From Chrysomallon squamiferum (Eukaryota > Mollusca > Gastropoda > Neomphalida > Peltospiridae): DNA of 64,000 nucleotides. The notes beneath the pieces are model-generated. The model had not been told where the DNA came from. It saw only the letters and a program-made list of their open reading frames with translations, and did no database searches. Made by a program: the position numbers and the translations under genes. Each line of letters starts with the position of its first letter. Position 1 is the stretch's first letter. Positions 1 to 12,810 of the stretch are shown piece by piece. The DNA lies in the NCBI GenBank assembly GCA_012295275.1, contig CM022665.1, forward strand, positions 41,412,152 through 41,476,151, read 5' to 3'.

Positions 1-649
1 CAGGTTTACAGTTGCTTTGATAAGTAAAAGCCATTTGTTCTTACTCAGACATTCCCCAACCCAAAAATAAAAAAATAATAAAAAAAAAAATAAAATAAAA
101 TAAAATAAAATAAAATAAATTATGAAACAAATCCCACAACACTGACTAGAATTACAAAAAACTTTTAACCACATTTTGCATTTTGTATGTTGTTGGTTTT
201 TGGGTTATTTTTTTATTGTTTGTTTGCTGGGGTTTTTTTGTTTTTTTTTTTTTTTTTTTTTAATCCTTTCCATTGTTGAAGGTTGAAACTGTCTTTTGCA
301 GTCATATCAATTTAATTTAAAAAAAAGAAAAAAAGAGAAGAAAACAATATATTTTTGTTGTGTATATTTTACGCACACATACATATATATTAAAAGAAAA
401 TCAGACAAATTCAGTGATTGAACTTTGATATACTTTTGTATTTACTAATGTGACAATACTGCTCTCTGGTTTGTCATTGGCGCTGAATCACTAATATCAA
501 CTTACTGCTGTGGACAAATTGCTTGAAAACATGATACATCAGACTTACACACAATGATAATAGCCTTCCAGGCTGATACTGTTCTAATGAATTTCACCAT
601 TTCAGAACTGCCATTGACAGTGCTTTGAGTTACCTTACCACTGATAGCT
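1..649. other. AT-rich sequence without a gene
   Basis: Contains an (AAAAT)n-like stretch at 65-120 and a T tract near 239-260. The part from 380 to 640 is more complex, but I recognise nothing in it. Confidence 0.6.
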
Positions 650-1330
650 TACTTGGCAGGCGATCAGTAAATCTAATATTATTGTAAAAAATAAGAACAG
701 AACAAAATAAAATGATATCTTTAAAAAAAAAAAAAAAAAAAGAACAACAACAACAACAACAGAAATAATCCCATCAAAACAAAGAGCAAATCTAATATTA
801 TTGCTAGAAATAAAAACAAAATAGAATAAAATAGTATCTTGAAAAAATAAAAACAACAGAAATAACACAAACAAAACAAACAGCAGATGTAATATTGTTG
901 CTAAAAATAAAACCAAAATAAAATAATACTTTAAAAGAAGAAAAAAACAAACAAACAAAAAAAGATACAAACAAAGAAAATGTAACCAAAAAAAACCCAA
1001 ACAAAACCAGCAAATCTAATATTACAGCAGTAAATTAATACTTTAAAAAGAAATAAAGAACAACAACAACAACAACAACAAAAAAAAAACATAATTTGTA
1101 ATTTGCTATTCTTGTTGACTTACTTTACCATGGATAACTTGTTTGACAGACCATCAGTAAATTTAATATCATTGCCATAAATAACAACAAAATAAAAATT
1201 AAAAATAATTTTTTAAAAATAAATTAAAAAAATGTAGGAAAATAAACAAATAAATAAATAAAAGTAAAATCTAATATTATTGCTATAAATAAAATAAAAT
1301 AATATTTAAAAAAAAAAATAAAGAACAACA
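650..1330. repeat. Decayed tandem array, roughly 100-140-bp units
   Basis: The anchor AAATCTAATATTATTG or close variants recurs near 669, 787, 883, 1010, 1152 and 1265. Each is followed by an A-rich segment containing AATAAAA, ATACTTTAAAA-like blocks and often (CAA)n. Unit spacing is irregular because A-tracts vary. Confidence 0.82.
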
Positions 1331-1478
1331 GAAAAAATAGAAAAAAGAAGATGATAATTGCTGTACTTGTTGTCAGTTGTGGCAGTGGTTTGTTTTGAAT
1401 TGATATTATTTCTAGACTGGTTGGTGAAACCTGCTGATGCGTATCGACCTGGCCAGCAATTTGTCGGATGCGGGCAGC

Positions 1479-1640
1479 GACTAACTACACGATTCAAACA
1501 ATTTACATATAGATGGTCATTGCTGATTGGTGCATGTATTTAATTTGAGAACAAATTTGCGGGATTTGTCGTTTTTGTTTTTGTGTGCCGTGACATCAAG
1601 GTTAAAAGTCACAACAATGTATCGCGTATTTGTTAACTAA
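1479..1640 (+). repeat. Copy A of a near-identical inverted pair
   Basis: Positions 1485-1557 match the reverse complement of 36689-36761 at all 73 bases. After one mismatch (1558) the match continues through GCGGGATTTGTCG. Weaker homology runs to about 1640, including GGTTAAAA and CACAACA blocks. It lies inside a complex, CpG-containing island. It could be an unrecognised short transposable element or a duplicated constrained element; no open reading frame is shared. Confidence 0.92.
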
Positions 1641-1660
1641 CAGAAAGAACAGTAAAGACA

Positions 1661-2985
1661 AAAATCATTTAAAAAAAAAAAAATGTATTAGTATTCTTTT
1701 TAAGTTTAAAATAAAAATGAATTTGTTTTTAAGTTAGTTTTTAAAATTATCAAATTTGTGGAGAATATATCTGTGTTTCTGTGTATGTGTGTGTGTGTGT
1801 GTGTGAGAGTAAATATGTTTGTGTGTATATGAATGTGTATCTAAGTACTTTATTGTAAACTGGCAGTAGTTAGATAACTCACATATTTTCTGTTTATTCT
1901 TTATTTTATTTTGTTTTTATTACTATTATTATGAGTTGTTTTTTTTTTTTTTTTTTTTTTCTTGGCTGGATAATTTATCACGTCCTTGATGCACAAAAGA
2001 CTGGAAAATACATTACTGTTTGTTTTTGTTGTTTGTTGGGGTTATTTCTTGTGCTTCCCGTTTTATTTAATCTGTAATCTGATTTGTTAAAGAAATTTGT
2101 TTCATTCTTTCTGTTTTTTTTTTTTTTCATGCTTTATTTAATTTCCAAATTGATTTGAAGGGGAGAGATATTTTTTAATCTTTTTTTTTTTTTCCTATTA
2201 TTGTTGTTGTTGACGACATTTCAGTATTAAATGAATTTGATTTATTTATTTTTTTTTTTTTTTGCTTCTCAAATTAAGTCTGAATATATTTAGTCATTGA
2301 AAGTATTGATGGAATGAAGGTCAAAGCTGCTATGAGAGCAGTGACAACAAATACATGTGATATATTGGAAATGCTATGATTTATCACTTCGTGGTGGATT
2401 CCATTTCCACTGTTGTCAGTAACCTGCAGTCATTTCTGACAATGTGTTTATCACGAATTTCAGACAAATAAACTTAAATAGCCACTGAATAAAAAAACTA
2501 TAAATATAAATAAATAAATAAAAATAATGTGGAAGATAATAAATAAATTACTTGAATATTTGTTTTAATGTCCTTGACACTGTATAAACACATTAATGGA
2601 GGTGCAAAAATATTATACTTAAGAAATTACTGTTAATACCATAGATTGTTTTTTTGGTATTTTTCTAATTAGTTCATTTTTAATTTATTCCAGTGCATCT
2701 TCTAAAAGTAGTTAGAAAGACTTGAAAAATGTTCCTATTTTTATTGATATTTTATAGTTAATTCACAATTTAAACTGATTCAAAAATATGTATATAAAAT
2801 AATAATAATACTAATTAAAAAAATAAAAAAATAAAAAAATAAAGACAATAAAATAAAATAGGTAAAACAAAAAATTGAAAAATAATAATAATAATAAAAA
2901 AATAAAATAAATAAAATAAAAAAGTAACAAAAATAAACAGACCACTTTGCAAAAAGCCACCGGAAAATTTTCATTCATCTTTCCA
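1661..2985. other. AT-rich sequence without a gene
   Basis: Poly-T tracts alternate with a short (TG)n (about 1787-1804) and ATA-rich runs. The stretch 2290-2470 is more complex but has no recognised content. The minus-strand open frame near 2780-2974 is A/T-run derived. Confidence 0.6.
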
Positions 2986-3430
2986 TGTCACTTAAATAAC
3001 AATTGATTATTTTTCGTCCGCGCCGCTGCTTTTCATTTGAAAATTTACCCCTGTACATGTAATCGACATCTGCATTAGTCACGGAATCATGACAGTCATT
3101 ATCAAGGCTATTCTGCCGCTCACACAGAAGCTGCCATACGATACGTGTTAAACACAGATTTGGTGTTGCGGAGAAGTTGAATCAATTTTGAAAATTGACT
3201 GCGGCCCAAAAACTCACTCCTCTTTCCCCCAATTGCACTTTATTTGAGCCCGAACATGCACTACCTTCCTGTTTAATTGCTCCATGTAAGTTGAACATAT
3301 TGTTTACCGAGCACCAGATTGCCGGAATTACACTTGAAGCCAGGTTGGAGACCAATTTTGAAAAATGTGATTAGTAGCTCGAAGCTTTCTGAGCAAAGAA
3401 AAATATGAACGTGGGCCCTGAAACGAATAA
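2986..3430. other. Complex non-coding island 1 (candidate conserved element)
   Basis: The composition changes abruptly from A/T runs to complex sequence with several CpGs (CCGCGCCGCTGC near 3019) and no long open frame. A perfect 17-bp palindrome lies at 3182-3198 (TCAATTTT-G-AAAATTGA), and a partial echo, CCAATTTTGAAAA, occurs near 3351. That it is regulatory is an inference from composition only. Confidence 0.4.
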
Positions 3431-6114
3431 TTTGGGAAAGAAATGGTTTTTGGAAGGTTTTTTTATATTTTTTTTATTTTATTTATTTTTTTATGTGATA
3501 TGGCTTATTAAGATATGAGCCAAAAAATAATAGTTACTACTTACATACAAATTATAATAATAATATTAATACCATCACCATTATTACTAGTACTATTATT
3601 ACTGTTACTATTACTATTAATAGTAATAATCATCATCATCATTTGTTAATTTTTTTAATAGAAAGATAGAACAAGAAATAACAGATTTAAAAAGAAAAGC
3701 ATTATTCATTTTCAAGGATCCATTGAGATTTTTATGATGACAAATTTATGGTTGAACCATAGTTAATTATGTAATATTTTTCTTAAGTTAGTAAGCTAGT
3801 GTAAGCACAACATTTTGAGCATAGAAGCTAAAATATTACTGTATCTCCTTATAAAGTGTGTAACTGCCATCTCTGTTAATGACTTTCTGCATGTTTCATG
3901 GAAACAGCATTGATGAACAAGAATATGTCAACAGAATACCTGTAGAAGAGTGTAATATGAAACTTTTTAATAACATATCTGATATGTTGGTGTGTGATAG
4001 ATCCTTTTGTAAGTTTTAATTAGAAACTTATTTTGAAAAGCTAATTCATACATACGTATGCATGTTGATAGACACATAAAAGCATCTGCAAACTTGCAAA
4101 AGCATGTACACACCCACACACCCACCACACACACAGTTATATGCTGTGACTAGCAAAAAAAAAAAAATCACACACACAATCAATCACATATGCACACATT
4201 GAACCTGGAGGTACCTTCATCTTGCATACTAACATGCAATTTGACACCAATATCATGTTAGTGTTTTGACAGCGAGGAAAGAATTAGGGACCAAAAAAAA
4301 AAAAGATTAACACTATAAAAATTATTAACATTATTTCTAGAGAAGCTCTAATTTGATCAACATGACACATGCACACTCACATGGCATTTCCAATTAAGTG
4401 GCGATTTCTCTTGAGGTTACTTTTCTGTTAATTGCTTTAAAGATTTTCTTGTTACTTTGATTAGTGCTTCTCAGGGTTGGACAATTTGTTTAATATTGTC
4501 AACATTTTTATGAATGTATACTCCGCTGGGATCTGACCGGTAATTAATCCAAAAGATTACTTAAAAGTTGTGTATAAGTTTCTGTGTTTTTTTTTGGTGT
4601 TTTTTTGTTTTGTTAAGGATTACCTTTAACGATAAAAGTCTTTTTTTGTCTTTGATGAATACATCACAAATGTATATGAACATGAAATGTGTAAACATTT
4701 ATGATGCACACACTAGCTACTGTTTCATTCTTTTTCCCCTGTTTCCCTTTCTCTCTATTTCTTTTTTTTTTTCTCTCTCTTTCTGTCTTTCTTTCTTTTT
4801 CTCCTTCTCTGTCCACTCCATATCTTTTTCTGTCTCCATTATTTCATTAGCAATAAGTAATCTTTTATGGCCACCTTTCCTTAAACTACAGCACATAATA
4901 AAATATTTTCTAATCAGTTATAGAGTGATGGCTGGATTGGGAAATAAATACCCCTAAGCAAACTGAATATTAACTCTTCAGAGATGCAGCATTTGTTAAC
5001 ACATACTGTCATTCCAGTGTTAATTTAACATATTATTAAGGTTTTGAGGAAATTATAAATATCACTGGTAAATATAACAAACACTTAACACAGAGCTATT
5101 ACAGTGACAAGCAGTTGTATGTCCCTGATTGAAATTGGTGGTTATGAATCAATAAGTTAAGTCATCACCAACACAGATTTTACTTGATGAGTATAACAGT
5201 TCTCTGAGTTCCGATTATGTAAAAAGGCTTGAAAATGGTGGGTGGCAGGCAAGTAATAGATTTATCTGAGATGAACAGATTAAAATAATATAGGATCACA
5301 TTTAATATTTTCAGATATATATACATAGATAGATAGGTGTGTGTGAGTGTGTGTGCATTTGTACATATTTAACATATAACGTCAAAAACCAGACAATTAT
5401 TAAACTAGATGTTTAACTTCTAATATAAATTAATTCTATTCAGTTTGATTTGTTACCTTTATTTGCAACACATTGTAAATTAATAACTCACAAAACTGTA
5501 TCTTATTTCTGAAATGCGTATTTACGGTACTAATAATCACTGTAGACTGTAGATGAATCACATAAAAACATTCACCTGCAGTAAATAACTTGTTCAGAGC
5601 AGTTATTACTTTTCCTTGGCTCAATATCTGGTTTCAGTGAAAAATTGTTTGTTTTGTATTTTTTTCTCCAAGACTTATTAACATGTAACAGAATAGCAAG
5701 AAGTGTAATTGAGAAAAACACAGAGAATGTGAATTTTTATCACCCTCCAGTGCTGCTTAAGATTTCCATCAACAATGATGTCGGTAAATATAGATTCTCT
5801 CTCTTTGTTTTGCTGGTAAGTTGTCTCACCTTGCTGGTTTCCACTATTTACACAGATGCAAAAAATTATCTAAATCATACAGACCAGATTCTACAAACTG
5901 ATCAACCTTGCACATGACGCTGTTTTCTTTCTTTTATAACAAGCAGAAGAACAGCAGGTCAGAATATCAGTTTCAGAGAATCTTGTCCACCAAGTGCTTC
6001 ATATTGGATAAATGAAAGTTTATATTTTGTGTGGGGTTTTTTTGACCATGGAGAAATATATATAATGTATCATTTGCTAAGAGTAGCTGTAATGAAGCAA
6101 TAGTTAAGTCATAA
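3431..6114. other. AT-rich sequence without a gene
   Basis: Contains an ATT/ACT triplet region (3550-3645), a CA-rich stretch near 4105-4200, a pyrimidine-rich stretch at 4715-4840 and a short TG tract near 5336-5360. The open frames here are low-complexity. The region 4960-5260 is ordinary unique sequence with no recognised feature. Confidence 0.55.
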
Positions 6115-6390
6115 CATTAGCACCCTATTCAGCTGTTTCCCATTCCAGCCAAAGCCTTAAAACCTGTTTATCAAAAGGGTGATAACTGCTTTCCTGATCA
6201 TGGGAAGGTGCAAATAAATTATCTCCTGCAACTAAAATGATAATGGGACCCTACTGCAGAACAGCTGCTTCTTTCCTTTCTTTATTTTCAGCATGGACCT
6301 TAACCATACATATTCTGTCATATAACTGTACATTAAAAATGTGCTGAGTGTGTTGTTTAAAAAAATATATATATATTTCTTTACTTTAAC
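6115..6390 (+). mobile_element. Decayed molluscan tRNA-derived SINE, best copy
   Basis: The copy carries landmark blocks in the order I remember from a SINE common in gastropod genomes. First comes TTTCCCATTCCAGCC (about 6136-6150), then ATCAAA and GATAACTGC, then TGGGAAGGTGCA near 6200, and finally CCTTAACCATA near 6298 followed by GTGCTGAGTGTGTTG near 6340 and an A/T tail. It lacks a good tRNA-like head, so it looks 5'-truncated or decayed. It cannot move by itself because SINEs borrow LINE machinery. The family assignment is from memory and not from a database match. Confidence 0.72.
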
Positions 6391-7640
6391 TTGATTCAGA
6401 TATTGGTTTCTTGGACTACACTGTGGTAATGGCTGCTATCAAGAGCTAAATGGGGGAAACAGAAGACCATTCATTATACACTCCTTTTTTTTTTTTACAA
6501 CTAACACAGTCTTCTTCAGAGAATCCAGGCTGTGACATGTATCCAAGACAAACAAGCTTCAACCTGCACTGTTGCTGAGCATGCTTTCAGAGTGATTGAT
6601 GCTTTGTATAAACCCTAAATGATGAGCAGCAGTGTATTTCCTTTCTGGTATGATCATTAGAAAATCACATGATTAATACCTAATAATCATTAATACGTGC
6701 TGTCATTATTCATTCAGACATCCATTCCTTATGGCAAAGTGATAAAGTTTAAAGAATTTAGATTCTAACATCATCTTACAGATACTGGAAATGGTCAAGA
6801 TTACTACATCAAGTCTTCTTTGACAAATCACTCAATACTACTCCAGTATTAAGTTGTCTTTGGCATACAATACATGCTGCCTTAGGGGAAAATAAACAAC
6901 ACAAAAAAAATATTGTCTCTAACTGTAACTGTTTTACTTTTGGAACATGCAAACTTCAAAGTTAAGGATTATTAAGATCAACGTGTGTCTTGAAGTTATT
7001 TTCACTGATTTCCTTTTGCAGTTTTTCTAAACCAATGATGCATGAGATAGTCATTCATTAGACTTGTTTAGATCATTTGTCATGAAGTGCTGTGCTGCTT
7101 GCAGAATTCTCAAGTTTGTTTGTGGAAGTCTAAACTGGTGTGAAAGTTGGTGGATTCAAGTGTTTGGAAGTGTCTGCTTTTTGCTCCAGAATGGGTTCCA
7201 TCATGTCTTTGAAAATCAAAACAGTTATTGATGTTCCATGATTTCTTATGTTAAGCAGGTCTCTTATTCTGTGTGATAGTCGCCTTAAGTACTGCATCTT
7301 TTTTTGTCAAAATGCTTTTGTAATGTCAGCTGTTTCATTCCAGTAATATCATGGACAGCATGTCACTAGTTAAGATCAAAGTAACCATGTTAAATTCTAA
7401 CATTTCAAAACATATGTAAAAAAAAATGATAATAATAATAAAAAAAATAAAAACATTTTCTGATGTGTAGAAAGACTGGAGAAGAATCTTGAAAGATATG
7501 AGGCAGTCACAAAAATAATCTTAATACATTATACATCACCAGAAATACCAGAATTGTTTAAATTCATTGAAATAGTTGTATTTTAGATTTAACTTTGACA
7601 AGTTACTTTTAAACCATGTAACATATCAATTAAGAAACAA
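6391..7640. other. Moderately complex sequence, unassigned
   Basis: The segment 6400-7380 is less A/T-run dominated than its surroundings and could be remnants of an old transposable element. Neither strand keeps an open frame and I could not identify a family. Confidence 0.3.
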
Positions 7641-8210
7641 AATTCAGTCTAGGTTTGGTGCTTTGGCGTACAAGAACCGTAACTCGCTCAGTTTCTCTCT
7701 TCTATCTGCGTGAACATGCGTATTTACATGCATCTTTCTCTTGCATTCATGTTCTCATTCTTTTTCTTTGATTTGCTCTACCTCAATCACTTTCTCTCTC
7801 GTTCAGTCTTTATGCATTTCTTTTTTTTCTTTTTGTATAAATCCTCTGTAGACAAATATAATTGGAATGTCCAAGTTGTCAGTCTTGTGGTGAAGCTCTT
7901 TGACCTCTTTGGCCACAGTAATTTTTCCTTGATGGATAATATGGATTTTTGTGATGCAGTTAATTGAAAACTGGTGTGACAAACATGTACTGAAATATGT
8001 TCTGTGCTACCATCAGTTTATAAACATGAGATATAAAAACACTTAGCAAGGACAAAAATGAAGAAAGAAAGAAAGAGAAAAAAAAATGAAGAAAAAAAAA
8101 AAAGAAAAAAGAAAAAAAATCAGAAAAAGAACTTCTGTAGTGGTAAATCCTCATTAATTGCTATGTATAACAAATACAACTAGTGTTGAAATATCTGTTA
8201 GCAAGAAGCT
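7641..8210. other. AT-rich sequence without a gene
   Basis: Pyrimidine-rich near 7690-7830 and a purine-rich A/G tract at about 8060-8130. No gene is recognised. Confidence 0.55.
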
Positions 8211-8700
8211 TAATGTCATCAGACGTCTTACCTGTCATTTGTCACTCAGAACAAATTACAAGACATCGCAGATGAGACAGATGGACTCTGAAGTATGAAG
8301 GGGCTCAGCTGGCATCAAAAACAGTGCTTTTAAGCAAAAAGGTATAACCTCACACATTAGCGCCAGTCTGCGGCAGGAATCTCAATTAGCCACATTTTGA
8401 TGAATGCTTTTCCGCTAGTGATCTTGCCTCTTTTGGCCAATTTCCGAAATTATCCCTTCTTCCGGCTTTTCTCAGAAATGATACATCCTTGCATTGTTTC
8501 CACGTTGCCCACTACCAAAAATGTATTTCCGTGCACCCGAACTGAGTCAAGTGCTGCCTGTCCTGACTAAGTCTTAATTCTTCAGCTCTTAACACTCGCT
8601 GTTGTTCTTCATCTTAATTGGCATAAAGGTGATTTGGTTACTCACTGCACCCGGCAGAATTGGTTTAATTGGCAGGAAAGAAAGGTAATGATAGGTAATT
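8211..8700. other. Complex non-coding island 2 (candidate conserved element)
   Basis: About 450 bp of complex sequence with almost no homopolymer. It contains E-box-like CAGCTG (near 8308), AGCGCC (near 8360) and several TAATT-type homeodomain cores (CAATTAG, TTAATTGG, GTTTAATTGG). All frames are interrupted. Confidence 0.4.
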
Positions 8701-9430
8701 GTGTACTAATGCTTCATAAAAATTTAGTTTTATTTTCATGTCCTGTGCTGCTGCTAACAAATACAAAGTGCTCTTCTTTCAGCTAAGTCATTCACTCAAA
8801 TCAGCCTCAACAGGACATAATAATGTTGAGGACATTAGCCTGAAAACTCTTAGCAGAACAACATATATTGTTGTATATGCGAGTTAGATTTCGTAAAATA
8901 ACGATAATGAATTTACTTTGTATCTTACACATGGGTAAACTAATGTACCATGCTGTGTTTTTTTGTATAGTGTCAGTGTGTGAAATCAAAAACATAAAAT
9001 CTGTGACAGCTGTTTGGTTATAATTTGTTACAGAGAAATTTGTTGTATTTAGTGAAGAACTGATACTGATCTGTTCATATACTTTGTATGTGCCATTGTA
9101 TTGTCTATCTGTCTCATTCTAAGTCCCATTGTTACTTTTCTGTCTTTAACTCCACAGGATATGAAGTCTAATTGTGTTTTGTTGTTAGTTATTTCCTAAG
9201 TGTATACTGTATAAATTAAAATAATAATAATAATAATAGTAATAAAGAAATGTAAATAAAAAAGATATTTAGAAGCAATATTTATTAAAACCTGCAAACG
9301 TTCACAGAGGAAAGGTTTGGAATCTTCTTTTTAGAGAAATGGTATCTTGAAGTTTGTTCCTGTTATGGGATCCCTCTACTATTATTTTTATTTAAAAGTA
9401 ACCCGCCATTAAGATGTAAAATTTGTCCAA

Positions 9431-9488
<58 letters not shown>

Positions 9489-10504
9489 CCTTTTTTGTTG
9501 TCTGATGAGAGTTCTTTGAATTTAGTTCACTTCCTTTTTCTTTATGAATTGCTTTTGTAAACTGCGTCATGGTCTTTTTTTCTTCTTTTTCTTTTTTTTC
9601 ATTTATTTTATCTTAATAAGAGACTGTTTTATTTCAAAACAAAAGTGTATGACATTTACCATATCCAAATTCATAACAGTGGCATTTATTTTCAGTTGCA
9701 TTTTCAGGAAATGACCATACAAACTTTTGGAAGAAAAGCAACACATACAGATGATACATAGACATACGCAATAAAAAAAAAAAAAATTAAAAATAAAGCA
9801 CTACAAAGTCATAATTTTTGTAAATACTGCTTTTTTTGTTGCTTTTTTTTTTTTTTTTTTTTTGCACTCTCCTTCAATGTTAAGAACTGTCTTTGCAAAA
9901 GGTGAAAAATAAATTCATCTATTTTGAAGTCAGACGTGTTTTATCTCAACGTTTTGTTTTCATCGAAATACATTTATTTAATTTTTTTCTTTTTCTTTTA
10001 AGGGTGTTTCTTTTTTTACATTTACAAAAGAAAAGACTTGTCTAGTAAATAATTGGTTTGTACATAAATAGGTTGTTTTTTTTTAAGAAGAAAAGAGTAA
10101 CTTAATAAAAACATTTTGTGTTGTTGTTTTTTTTGGAAAAGAAAGAAGAAAAGTTTGAGCTGTTTCAAGAATATTAACACTCGTATATAAAATATAAAAA
10201 AAAATGTAAATATTTGAACTGTTACCAAATTGTAATGACATCTTTGATATACATTGTTTTAGTATGTTTGATAATATTTACAAGTTTATGAGAATTAGCT
10301 ATGTAAATAATTTATATTTAGAAATTAAAAACACAATCACCATCATCATCATCTATTGTAGATAAAACAGAGGACATTTCAAAGATGTTTTCATTATATT
10401 CGTGTTATGATCCTGATAGCAAAACTTTGACACTAAACTGATCAGTACTCTGTGTGTATGTTAATTATTTAGAGACCTGTCTTACAATAATTATCTATAT
10501 TCAG
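8701..10504. other. AT-rich sequence without a gene
   Basis: Holds the 56-base T tract, ATA triplets near 9220-9240 and several other T or A tracts. No gene or RNA is recognised. Confidence 0.6.
9433..9488. repeat. Poly-T tract, 56 bases
   Basis: The longest homopolymer in the window. Many T-tracts of 15-30 bases occur elsewhere, for example at 1940, 45830 and 37400. Length in such tracts is unreliable in assemblies. Confidence 0.95.
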
Positions 10505-10905
10505 CCAACAATTATTTCTTTGCGAACATCTGATCACATTGAAAAATGCCCCCAAAGCCTTTAGTTAAGAAAAGGTCATATAAAAGGTTCCTGTGTATCA
10601 ACACTTCATCTGGATTTCTCTCTCTTGATGGAAATCAACAAAACAAGTCATCAATCCGACACACTTCATCAGTATGGCTGCCACAAGATGACATTTTCAC
10701 TTGCTAACAATTGCAAGAGAATCCTAAGATTTTTGCTTCTAATTCTTTTTGCCCCAAGGACATGTCCAGTTCCTAACAGTTACCGTCCTTTTTCACAAGA
10801 CTTCCCTGCCTGGAAGCCTTCTCATTTGAAGCACATTAAAATCAATCACTTGGCAGTTTGAGGGTTCAAATATGTCCGTGGACATCAGCGATCCGTCAGT
10901 ATAAT
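10505..10905. other. Complex non-coding island 3
   Basis: Complex sequence between AT-rich flanks. It includes a 78-codon open frame on the + strand (10625-10861) whose product shows no recognisable motif and which has no supporting splice or start context. More likely a non-coding element than a gene. Confidence 0.35.
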
Positions 10906-12059
10906 AATTACTTCATTTTTTTTTTTTTTTTTTTTTTTTTGAGTGTTAATTATCTATCTCTTGTTGTTCTTGTTTAGAATAATAAACTTACTAAAAATAT
11001 GGAAAAAATAAATAAAAATGAAAATGAATCAAATACACAGCCGTATATGTTTGTTTTTCTTTCTCTGTTATTCTGTATGAGTCATTGTCTTTCTCTTGTT
11101 TTGAGTCCCATTATAACATTCTGTGTATCTGTCTTTCTGTCTGTCTCTTTAGTTTTCTTTTTCCTTTTCTACAGATGGAAATGACAAAGAAATGGCAGAT
11201 GGTACATTATATTACTGTCAGCGATTAATTTGGTGTCAGCAAAAGTAATAGAATTTATATTTCAGTAAAGAATTATGAATATAAATAAGACAAATCTGTA
11301 ACTGCCAATAAAAAAAATAAAACCAGCATCACCAGTAACCCAGAAGAAATGGATGGAGGGGAAATAAAAAATAAATAAATAAATAATAAAATAAAAATAT
11401 ATATGATATTGAATGCTGTAATTTTGTCTCGTGTGTAAATAGAGTTCAGTGTAAATTAAATAAATAAATAAAAGTAAAATGTTTATTCTTCTACTAACTT
11501 GTTATTAGCAAAAGAAAAAAAATTTCCAATGGGCAGTTTGAAGAACATTAACAAAATTGTTTTCATTATTTAGATGATCATTACTAGATGTCATTCATAC
11601 ATTTGTTTTGTTATGATGATAACAAAAGAAGAAATCTGTTATCATTATTTTTTAGTCTATTCTTATGAGTCAGCAGCAAGGAAGCTTCTGCATATACCCT
11701 TTCTAACCCCATACACAGGAGAACACATACCTCTGTCTTTTTACAAGCCAGTTTTGACTGGACAGATTTTTCAAAATGAACATGTTTATTGATCCATCTG
11801 CATGATCCAGAGATTAGCACCATCTCATTCTGCTGATGCTTGTTGAAATTTGTTGCACTGAAGATTATTAAAGTGTGAAATATGGATTTACTTTACTCTA
11901 CAATTCCTTGACCTTTACTTGATCATCATTGTAATCATTTCGCAAATCAAATTGCCATGGCAATAGATCACTTGAATAGATCGATGAAGAAATAATAATC
12001 TAGTTTTTATATTACGGCGAGTCCAGTGTTAAGTCCTTCATATGGCATCATGCTTTATT
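10906..12059. other. AT-rich sequence without a gene
   Basis: T tract near 10915-10940, pyrimidine-rich 11055-11175, AAAT repeats near 11368-11400 and 11455-11475. 11640-11990 is ordinary unique sequence with no recognised content. Confidence 0.55.
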
Positions 12060-12702
12060 TTGGCATTTAAGTAATATGTGTTTGTGTGTGCATGGAGCAT
12101 GTGTGGTGTGTTTGAATAAGCATGTGGATGTCTGTATCTGCTTAGTTCAGTGTATGTATGTATGTATGTGGGTATGTGTGTGTGTGTATCTGTGTGTACT
12201 TATGGGTGTGTGTGCAAAAAGGTAGAATATGTTAAAGTATGCATCAGTATGTGTGTGTGTGTATAAGCATATATCTCTCTGACTATATTTCGGTATGTGT
12301 GTGTTTATGTGAACATAAACAACATTAAATCTTTTCATGTAATATGCTTCATGTTGACATTTAATGATGTCTCATGTGAGAAAGCTGCTCCCTTGATGCT
12401 CAGTTTATTGACAGGGATTTTCTATCATTCATTGTGTTTTTATTAGTTATCACAAGCTTTATGTACAGTATACATGTCTGTTGTCATAAATTTGTTCTTA
12501 TTATTTCCACATTAATGTGTCTGTACATATTGATATGTATCATTGATGTGTGTACATATTAATGTGTGCATACATATTGATATGTATCATAAGTGTTCAG
12601 ATGTTGATATGTATCATAAGTGTTCAGATCTCTGTGTGTGTGTCTGCAAGTATATATATACATGTATGTATGTGTGTAGTAATGTGCAAGTGGTTAAATG
12701 AA

Positions 12703-12748
<46 letters not shown>

Positions 12749-12810
12749 GCAGGTTGTGTATGCATCTATATGTATTTTTAATATGTGTGTGAAAATAGTG
12801 AACAAATGGA
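12060..12810. repeat. GT-rich region with (TG)n cores
   Basis: An imperfect TG/TATG-rich stretch with a perfect (TG)n core at about 12706-12744 and TGTATGTATG runs near 12152-12170. Phrases such as GATATGTATCATAAGTGTTC repeat near 12580-12627. Confidence 0.9.

Noticed and set aside
10625-10861. 78-codon + strand frame of normal complexity
   Set aside because: No recognisable domain, no splice or start context and no neighbouring gene. Its length is compatible with chance in a complex island.
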